Shown here piece after piece: positions 57,223 through 64,000 of a stretch of 64,000 nucleotides of DNA; the first letter of the stretch is position 1, and each line of letters starts with the position of its first letter. Below the pieces are notes generated by a model. The model did not search any database. It was not told the DNA's origin and worked only from the letters and a program-made list of their open reading frames with translations. The position numbers and the translations under genes were made by a program. Source of the stretch: Symbiodinium natans (taxonomy: Eukaryota > Sar > Dinophyceae > Suessiales > Symbiodiniaceae); assembly GCA_905221605.1 (NCBI GenBank), contig CAJNDS010002801.1:998618-1062617 (forward strand), read 5' to 3'.

Positions 57223-57289
57223 TAATGGCTACCGCCAGTGCCGCCGACCCCAGACCCAAGACAGTCGCATTGGGGCGGAAGGCAGGGTG

Positions 57290-58350
57290 GAGCGCGGGCA
57301 GGCGGGGGGGGCGGGGGCGGGGGGGGTGGGGGTGGGTGGGGGTGGAAAGGGGTGGGGGGTGTGGGGGGTGACGGTAGAGGGTTGGTGTCGGATTAGGGAG
57401 TTGGGGGCGGAAGGCAGGGGTGGACTGGGGGGCATAGAGATGAAGAAGCGATGAGAGCGGTGAGAGCGGGGGGGCGGTCGGATGGTGCACGATGGTGGGA
57501 GGGCGTTGTGATGAGGGCTGGGGAGGGTTGGTGGGAGGGTTAGGGAGTGGGAGTGGGAGAGGGTGGGGGCAAGGGGGGCCTGACTCATTTGACCAGCTCT
57601 GGTGAGAGCGTTGGGGCGGAAGGCAGGGTGGAGCGCGGCGGGTGGACAGGGGAGGTGACGGTCGAGGGTTGGTGGAGTTGGGGGCGGAAGGCAGGGGAGT
57701 GATGAGAGCGGGGAGGCGGTTTGGGCGGGCGTGGATTGGAATCCCTCAAACAAAAGATTTGTCAGGGGCGGAGTAGGGGGCAGGGGCCTAGGAGGGAAGG
57801 GATGGGGGGGGGGGGGGTGGGGGGGGGTGGGGTTTCAGAGTCGAGGCGGCGGGTGGGGGGGTTGAGGGCAAAGGGTTGGTGTCAGGCAGGGGTGGACTGG
57901 GGGGCATCGGGAGGGGAGTGATGAGAGCGGTGAGAGCGGTGAGGGCGGTCAGGGCGGGAATCCTTGAAACACTAGAGGTTGCTCAGGGGCGGAGCAGGCC
58001 TGGGGGGTGGGGGGGGGGTGGGGGGGGGGGGGGTGGGGGGGGGGGGGTGGGGGGGGGTGGGGGGGACTGGCAGGGGGGCAGGGGCGAGGCCACAGGAGGG
58101 GGGGGGGGGGGTGGGGGGGGGGTGGGGGGGGGGGTGGGGGGGGTGGGGGGGCGTGGGGGGGGGGGGGGGGGGGGGGGGGGGGGTGGTCGGCACTGATTCA
58201 AGGCGTCATGGGTGAGGGCGACGGGTGGCGGGGTTTGGGCATGCACTGAAGCCAAACAATGCAAAAACACTCCAATTCAAGGTGTCATGAGCAGCATGCT
58301 GTGAGAGCGGGTGAGGGCGGTGAGGGCGGTGGGGGGTCTTCACTGACGCC
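57290..58350. repeat. G-rich low-complexity and minisatellite block
   Basis: Segments with GGGGCGGAAGGCAGGG and GTGAGAGCGGTGAGGGCGG recur (about 57273, 57405, 57610, 57680, 57915, 58308). Between 58000 and 58185 there are almost only G runs broken by single Ts. ORFs on both strands (Gly-rich or Pro-rich) are artefacts. Long G runs here are also likely to be miscounted in any assembly. Confidence 0.9.
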
Positions 58351-58413
58351 GCCCTGCTACCGGCGGATATATGTTCACTATGTCTTTGTATCTATACGCC
58401 CGCGCGTGTCCAG

Positions 58414-58465
58414 GTGCTTGGTCCGGCTACGGCTCCCGTTGCGAAGCCGAAGGCTTCTGTGCCTG
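58414..58465 (+). CDS. WW-domain protein, exon: Ala/Pro/Lys linker
   Basis: It follows GCGCGTGTCCAG and encodes VLGPATAPVAKPKASVP, ending at the canonical donor GTGAGT. The motif AKPK recurs in the next exon, which suggests one Pro/Ala/Lys-rich protein. Confidence 0.5.
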
Positions 58466-58719
58466 GTGAGTGCGGGGTAGGGGCTTGTAAAGGGGGGCTT
58501 TGGGGCTCACAAAGGCGGTTTAGGGGCTCATAAAGGGGGTTTAGGGGCTCATAAAGGGAGTTTAGGGGTTTGTAGGGCGAGGGATGTCTTTTGCGTAGGT
58601 GGCCGTCACCCGTAAAATGCCGCAAAACCTATACCCCAAGGCCTACAAGCCCCAAAACCCATCAAAACCCTAAGCCTCAGCCCTAAACGCCTAAGCTGAG
58701 CCCTAAAATCCTGTGCAAG

Positions 58720-58770
58720 GCCGCCACACCTGCGGCTGCCAAGCCCAAGGGCAGCTCACGCCCCAGCTTG
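58720..58770 (+). CDS. WW-domain protein, exon: Ala/Lys linker
   Basis: It follows CTGTGCAAG and encodes AATPAAAKPKGSSRPSL (17 codons), ending at GTGACC. Its resemblance to the preceding island is the reason for grouping. Confidence 0.5.
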
Positions 58771-59107
58771 GTGACCTTCACATACTAAACCGGCCCGGCG
58801 TCTTGGGGTTTTAGGGAGTTAGGTCGGGTTTAGGGTTTTTGGATGTTAGGGTTTTGGGTTTTGGGTGTTGGGCAAGAGGTTTTAGGGTGGTTTAGGGTTT
58901 TTAGGGACAGAAAACCAGCAGGCAAACTAGCACGCTGCAGGGCTCAAGGGAGCTTCCACGAGCTGTCCACAGGGCTCCAGCTGATGCGGCACCCTCGCAC
59001 TGTCCGTCCGCGGAGAGACTTCATGATACCTCCTCCAATGACATTAGAACACAAAGAGCACAGAGTTTAGGGGCCCTTTAGGGCTTACAGTAGGTTTTCT
59101 TTCCAAG

Positions 59108-59334
59108 GTGCGCCCGCGCCGCTGGTAGCCATCCCGCCGCTGCCCCCGCCGCTCGCCGCCGCCCCGGAAGTCTTCGAGTCCGCGCCGCTCCTCCCGCCCC
59201 TCCCCCTGCGGCCCCCAGCGCCCCCACCACCGGCGCCGCCACCACCACCCCCTCCACCCCCGAAAGGGCCCCCACCTCCGCCGGCGCCGGCGGAGAAGAA
59301 AGACAAGGAGGAGAAGGCCTCGACTCACGGGGAC
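59108..59334 (+). CDS. WW-domain protein, exon: proline-rich region
   Basis: The + frame encodes APAPLVAIPPLPPPLAAAPE, then a run of PP and PPPP blocks, then APAEKKDKEEKASTHGD, ending at a GC donor (GAC|GCTAAC) in phase 0. Proline-rich stretches ending in a charged Lys/Glu segment are common in RNA-processing and cytoskeletal WW proteins. The minus-strand Gly-rich frame over the same bases is its shadow. Confidence 0.65.
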
Positions 59335-59571
59335 GCTAACTGCCACTTCGGACCGACATGAAAAAGACAGCTCTGTTTGGCCTTCCAGGTTCACGCTGCA
59401 TGCTATTTCCACAGCTGCACCATGCCATGAAAGCAGTCTTACCAAGTTTGAAATCATCACTGGTTCTGCTTACTAGAGTCATACTACACATTCTACCTGG
59501 GTGAACCATCTAGAAGTTCAAGCCGGGTTCATCCAGTTAAAAACGATCACCCCTGAACCTCTCACTTGAAG

Positions 59572-59625
59572 GCTGCCGTGCACCTGCCGGACTGGTCCGA
59601 ACATAAGGACGCCACCATGGGCCGG
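59572..59625 (+). CDS. WW-domain exon, first half
   Basis: It follows CTCACTTGAAG in phase 0, continuous with the preceding exon, and encodes AAVHLPDWSEHKDATMGR. LP.W...KD...GR is the N-terminal half of a WW domain, with the first signature Trp. The junction to the next exon restores GR-YYYN. Confidence 0.75.
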
Positions 59626-60448
59626 GTGCATCTCGGCCGCGGTACACTGAAGTGCAGGGTTGAGGGCTTAGGTTTTATGGTTTAGGGTTTAGGGCTGGCC
59701 TTGAAACGAACCCAAAGGTCCACTCACCACCACCTTCGATTCCCGTCCTGCGAGAAGCTACCCGCGATACGCCTTCTATGGTTCCATGTAGGCCCCTTTC
59801 TCCCCAGACCCTATAAACCCCGAATCCCGTCCATACACTAAACCCCACAAAATTAGGGCCTCCAAGGGTTCTCAAGTCCCCAAAACCCTGAACCCTGTAG
59901 CCTAACTAAAGCCGTGCAAGCGCTTGTTTGTCTTGGGATGAAGATGCTATGAGGGGGTGGCATAAGGGGTATGAAGGGGTTACAAGGGGTGTAGAAGGTT
60001 AGAGGGGGGGGGGGCTTCAGGTACCTCTATGACCTAATGGCAGCGCACTACCCACTAGTGTGCGCTTCAAGTTCAAGGAATTCGGAGAGATGCCGGGTTT
60101 GGGGTTTATATAGGGTTTAGGGTTTATAGGGTTTAGGGCGGACAACCAGAAGCCTTCCATGGATTCCCCAAAACCCAACTGCAACCCTGAACCTTATCAT
60201 TAGACCCCAACCCCTCAAACCCTGAAACAAACCTAAGCCCTCAAGCTTAGCCCAATCACCATGGAAGGCAGTCTACATGATCGTACCCGTTCGGGTACCC
60301 TAAAGTGTCAATGCTCCGTATTCTAACACGGATCCGAAAGAGGGACCATGATTTCGTAGACCCTGAAACCACGAAACCCTGAAACTCTGAAGCCCTAAAC
60401 CCGGAACCCTGATCCCCTAAACCCTGATACTCGAAACCTGGAGATCAG

Positions 60449-60548
60449 GTACTACTACAACCGTGCGACTGGCGAGTCGACGTGGTCCAACCCAGCGCTG
60501 GCCAAAGCAGAAGCGCGCGGGACAAAGGCGAGCCTCGGTGGTGGTCGA
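60449..60548 (+). CDS. WW-domain exon, second half
   Basis: It follows CCTGGAGATCAG and encodes YYYNRATGESTWSNPALAKA then EARGTKASLGGGR, ending at GTTTGGGGGTTTAG. YYYN.ATGESTW..P is the C-terminal half of a WW domain with the second Trp and the ligand-binding Pro. With the previous exon the domain is complete. WW domains bind Pro-rich peptides, and this protein has its own Pro-rich stretch upstream. Confidence 0.85.
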
Positions 60549-62127
60549 GTTTGGGGGTTTAGAGGGGGGTTTAAGGGGGCTTTTAGGGTAGGGCTTAGGG
60601 GTTAGGGGTTTAGGGTTCGGGGCTTACAAGGGCCTACGCTTCGTCAGGTTTAGCAGAGAGAAACAAATCATGTGAGCGCGTCGGGTCGTGCCGTGAACAG
60701 CCAGGGCAGCCAAGCTTGCTGGTGTACTGTGGTGCATAGTGCGACCATGACGCGTGACACCCGCCCCTTCTCAGAGTATATGTGTTGTCAAGATCGAGAA
60801 TACCTTCTGCTCATTCGGCACACGAAGCAGGACATGATTCCCAGGTAGCGCATGTATTCTCAACATCACGGCCCTTCTTGGTGCCATCTAGTGATAAAAT
60901 ATGGCCCCTTACATTGACAAGTTGTCGGTGATCCTCACCCCTAAACCCGTAAGGCGACCTGAATTTTGGGGAGGTGACCACAGAACGCAAGGTTGCGTAT
61001 AGCCCCAAGAATCTGCTAGGGGATGTATGGGATTGAGCATTGAGAAAACTCATACGAAAAGCACAATAAACATGCAGAAGCCGAGCATCCTAGCAAACCT
61101 GCTGTAAACTCTTGGGAACCCTGATCGGCGCACCTCTTAAGTGCAGCAGGCTGGTTTTGCTAGGGCACCACTCCTGCACCTTAAACCACACCCCGAATGC
61201 TAAGCCCTAAAGCCCAAGCCCTGTTCTCCAAACCCTAACCCCTATACTAAACCCTAAACCCTAAACCCTAAAATCCTTTCAACAAAAACCCTGCGACTTT
61301 AAGTTGCCCACAGGAGCCAGGGGTCGGTTTGATCCCGGGCACCAAGGATCCAGAGGAGCTCTCTTGCCAGATTTCGATTTTTTGTGGATCGGGTTTAGGG
61401 TTTAGGGTTTAGGGTTTCGGGTTTAGGGTTTAGGGTTTAGGGCTATAGCTAGGTAGGCCCTTGGGATATTCTATGTTTCCCCTTATTGGGTTTAAGAGGA
61501 CTATATTTAGGAATGTTTTTCAGAGGGTTTTACGGCCCCATGCTAGATAAGGTTTCAGCGTTTAAGGGTCTAAAGGGCCTTCGGCAAGGGTTGAAGGGTT
61601 TTGGTGTTTTATTGTTGGGTTTAAGGGTCCCTGGTTTAAGGCTTTCGGGGTCACCAGCACGACATTGTTGAGAAGTGCTGGGAGCTGGGATGTTACCCCT
61701 TAGCCTAACAATCCTTAATAGGGATTTTAGTACCCCCTCTTAGAATCCACATTAAGGACTGCTAGTATAAGGGGGTAACATCCCAAGCTGGTGGGGGTTA
61801 CTGTAGAGGTCCTTTGACCCCTTATTCCCTTAAAGGGGATGGGCTCCCCATGCCAACTCTTCTGAAGAAAAGGTCGCTGCATGCTGCTGCACCTAAAGAG
61901 GTAAACCGTCAGCCGCCTGAGGCTTCGTAAACCGTCATAAACCCGAGACCCTGGGAACTTGCTGGCTTATGTGGCACTTTTGTAGGGAATGAGGTAGGAA
62001 AGTAGGTACCTCGTTATCTCCCCCTCCTTTTTCCCTAAACCCCCAACTCCAAAAAAACGAACCGTCATTCCCTTCTAAGGGCCTGTAAACGGAACTGCAT
62101 TGTGCGGGTACCTCTTTGGATGCGCAG
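60549..62127. other. Intron of the WW-domain gene
   Basis: It has TTTAGGG-type words at the start (60555-60620) and at 61390-61440, CCCTAAA words at 61250-61272, and fold-back copy E. No other gene is seen; an 80-codon minus-strand frame at 60811-61053 has no motif. Confidence 0.5.
61685..61786. mobile_element. Fold-back element, copy E (102 bp)
   Basis: CTGGGATGTTACCCCTTAGC and GTATAAGGGGGTAACATCCC form the ends, with CTAACAATCCTTAATAGGG inside. Both arms carry the same change (TTACCCC against GGGGTAA), so the arms have co-varied. The flanking octamers GCTGGGAG and GCTGGTGG match at 6 of 8. Confidence 0.85.
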
Positions 62128-62172
62128 GAGCCAAAGCCAGCGGCGAGCTTACCGAGTGCTATCGCTGCGGGG
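62128..62172 (+). CDS. Exon: EPKPAASLPSAIAA, probably the WW-domain gene
   Basis: It follows GGATGCGCAG and encodes EPKPAASLPSAIAA in phase 0, continuous with the WW exon, ending at GGGTTAAGGTTTAGGG. Confidence 0.55.
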
Positions 62173-62463
62173 TTAAGGTTTAGGGTTAGAGGGTTCAGGG
62201 TTAGAGGGTTCAGGGTTAGAGGGTTTAGGTTTTAGGGCTTAGGCTTAGAGGGTGTAGGGTTTTAGGGTTTTTAGGGTTTAGGCTTAGAGGGTTTGGGGTT
62301 TTTGGGGTTGGAGGGCAGGGCTTGCGGAAGTTTAGCATGAACATCAGAGCCTGAAGCCTATGTTCTGGTTTTGCTCTTACCTGACAGGGCTTGGAGGGTT
62401 CGGAATTCGGTGGCTCATAAGACATCGAGAGCTCATGAAAGCAAAGAACGGAAAGCCCTAAAC

Positions 62464-62561
62464 TTGGGATGTTCCCCCTTATACCAACAGTCCTTAGGAT
62501 TTATTATAGCTGGTACTAGAATCTCTACTAAGGACTGTTAGTAGAAGGGGGAACATCCCAA
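62464..62561. mobile_element. Fold-back element, copy F (98 bp)
   Basis: TTGGGATGTTCCCCCTTATA then CCAACAGTCCTTAG faces CTAAGGACTGTTAGTAGAAG then GGGGAACATCCCAA, the most symmetric copy. It is flanked by CCCTAAAC on the left and CCCCTAAAC on the right, so insertion was into a telomere-like word. Confidence 0.9.
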
Positions 62562-62629
62562 CCCCTAAACCCCCCAAACCCCAAACCCTTGAGGGAATGG
62601 CCCCTGAGGCTCCCATCTCTTCCCCTGCA

Positions 62630-62692
62630 GCCAAAGCTGCTGCCGCTGCCCAACTGCAGGAAGGAAGGCAACTGGCAGGCTCAGGGAACTTA
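62630..62692 (+). CDS. Exon-like island, Ala/Gln-rich
   Basis: It follows CTCTTCCCCTGCAG. One frame encodes AAAAAQLQEGRQLAGSGNL and stops at TAA; another (LLPLPNCRKEGNWQAQGTYK) is also open. It is probably part of the WW-domain gene, but the frame is uncertain. Confidence 0.4.
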
Positions 62693-63182
62693 TAAACCCG
62701 AAGGGTTTGGGATTCAGGGTTTAGGTATAGTTTGGTACAAGCTTATGGGTTTCGCGTAGAGGTCCAGGTCCCTAGTTCTGCGGGTTAAACGCACGGTAGA
62801 CTTGGTTCGTAAGTTAAACCGCCAAGAAAAAGTCGCCGAAGACTTGTTCAGCCTTGCGGTGTAAAGCTCCGTGGCATAGCACAACCCCAGCCCCCTTCGT
62901 GTTGAGCAATGCTTCTACCTTGCTTGCTGGCCCTGAGCAGGAGACTCAAGAATTCCGAGCTTTCCCTAGGCCTCACACAATATGAGCCCCTGGCTATGTG
63001 TTTGTGTAACTGTGTAACCCCTAAAGGTGTGACCTGCAACCTCCTGGACAATTGGAAATTCCATTCTGGATCAGATTGGTGTACCTAAGGCTCAGCCTCC
63101 TATAAAAAATCCTAAACCCTTAGCCCCTAAACCCTCAACCCTAAACCCTTATTCCGGAGCCCACAAAAAAGCCTCAACCCAG

Positions 63183-63224
63183 GAGCCTAAGACGACGACA
63201 GCCGCACCAAAGCGTGTGGAGTCG
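63183..63224 (+). CDS. Exon: EPKTTTAAPKRVES
   Basis: It has a CAACCCAG acceptor and a canonical GTGAGT donor, 14 codons in phase 0. It resembles the EPKPAAS exon at 62128, so it is probably the same Pro/Ala/Lys-rich protein. Confidence 0.55.
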
Positions 63225-63427
63225 GTGAGTGACCAGCCCGAACTGTCAGCTTTGAGTCTCGGCTGCAGGGTCAGGGTGTAGGGCTTAGGGCTTGGGGTCT
63301 AGGGTCTAGGATCTAGGGCCTGGGGTTTAGGATGTATTGAGGGGTTTTGGGCTTATAGGGTTTTGGGGTTTAGAGTCTAGAGGCCTTATTGGCTTGTGTC
63401 ATTTATTGATGAGAACTTTCTGTGCTA

Positions 63428-63666
63428 AGAGCACGCAGGATCGTCTTCGACGATGCTGCCGCTTTGGGTTTCGCGGACATCGCGCGGGAGCTGTTGTGGA
63501 GCAGTGGCTGCGCCATTCTCTTGGACAGACCCTGCTCCCTGGATGCTGCCACACTTCGCTTGCTTTTGGGCTGCCCGGTGCCTTGGGAGTTGTCGAGCAT
63601 GGCTCTTGAAATCTTCCAGCCCATGAATAGCAACAGCACCAAGATCCCAAGAAATAGCCTTACATG
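63428..63666 (+). CDS. Exon-like frame, unrecognised
   Basis: An open frame reads RARRIVFDDAAALGFADIAR, then ELLWSSGCAILLDRPCSLDA and further to TGA. Alternative frames on both strands are also open, so the call is weak. TTTAGAG/TCTAGGG words lie upstream. Confidence 0.35.
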
Positions 63667-63729
63667 ATCTCCCAAAGAACTCAGGTGAGGGGGCGTGCGA
63701 AGCCAGACAGTATTGAGGCCTCTTTACAG

Positions 63730-63825
63730 CTGTGGCTGGACCACCTCAAGGGCCAGCACCACGTCTTCGTGGTGCGTCGCTCGGGTGCCGTGGCCCTCTT
63801 GCTGCAGCATCTGGGTCGCAGTTGG
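63730..63825 (+). CDS. Exon near the right edge, unrecognised
   Basis: It follows GCCTCTTTACAG and encodes LWLDHLKGQHHVFVVRRSGA, then VALLLQHLGRSW, before CCCTAAGCCCTAAACCC. It is GC-rich and protein-like. The donor is probably a GT near 63814. Its gene continues beyond the window. Confidence 0.5.
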
Positions 63826-64000
63826 AACCCTAAGCCCTAAACCCTAGACCCTAAACCCTTAACCCTAAACCCACTTAATTTCACTCTTCCTAAGCTTTCC
63901 TCAACTCAAATTCTTCTACGCTCAGGGGATGATAGCCCGCAAACAAAGCCGCAAACATATCCTCGAAGGTACTGTGCATTCTAAACCTTGGACTCTAAAC

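Noticed and set aside
57229-58270. Pro-rich minus-strand and Gly-rich plus-strand ORFs in the G-rich block
   Set aside because: They are low-complexity translations of G-run minisatellites, and the homopolymer lengths themselves may be wrong.
59044-59460. Minus-strand Gly-rich and Arg-rich ORFs up to 138 codons
   Set aside because: They are the shadow of the + strand proline-rich exon, which has phase continuity with the WW exons.

Overview
The window reads as nuclear DNA of a dinoflagellate, not of a bacterium, virus or plasmid. The evidence is: (1) a 22-nt near-copy of the dinoflagellate trans-spliced leader sits 54 nt upstream of an intact intronless gene (30434-30455); (2) TTTAGGG/CCCTAAA repeats, the plant/alveolate-type telomere unit, are scattered through the whole window; (3) the coding parts are short exons (about 40-230 bp) in long introns, with several GC or GA splice donors besides GT; (4) every spliced exon I can support is on the + strand, as expected for unidirectional dinoflagellate gene arrays. 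I see no rRNA, tRNA or CRISPR.

Layout. 1-2.7 kb: minus-strand remnants, namely a Copia-type reverse transcriptase fragment (YVDD motif) and an unrecognised 355-codon ORF. 2.7-11.1 kb: repeat-rich DNA with short tandem repeats, a CTA microsatellite, a GGGGCA array that switches strand, an 88-bp satellite, and a 1.5-kb AT-rich array of about 146-bp units folded into a large inverted repeat. 11.4-26.1 kb: isolated exon-like islands of unrecognised genes, each with CCCTAAA repeats on its left and/or TTTAGGG repeats on its right. 30.4-31.5 kb: an intronless gene for a secreted, probably GPI-anchored coiled-coil protein. 35.3-57.1 kb: a gene of at least 21 exons for an ABC half-transporter of the ABCD/SbmA-BacA class, rebuilt here from motif order and reading-phase continuity. 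An intronless gene for two divergent ubiquitin-like domains lies inside one of its introns (40703-41194). A 581-bp non-autonomous DNA transposon with perfect 30-bp terminal inverted repeats lies in another. 57.1-58.4 kb: TA and G-rich low complexity. 58.4-64 kb: exons of a proline/alanine-rich WW-domain protein and of one or more further genes running off the right edge.

The main discovery is the architecture. On the coding strand, introns tend to begin with (TTTAGGG)n and end with (CCCTAAA)n, so the telomere-like repeat supplies or abuts the donor (G|GTTTAGGG) and fills the acceptor side. The two intron ends can base-pair in the pre-mRNA. A second discovery is a family of about 100-bp (one 216-bp) fold-back elements starting TTGGGATGTTCCCC, with five clear copies plus one decayed copy and imperfect 8-bp flanking duplications. 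Gene assignments for the ABC transporter, ubiquitin-like protein and WW protein rest on motifs read from the sequence. Exon edges are inferred and need transcript data.
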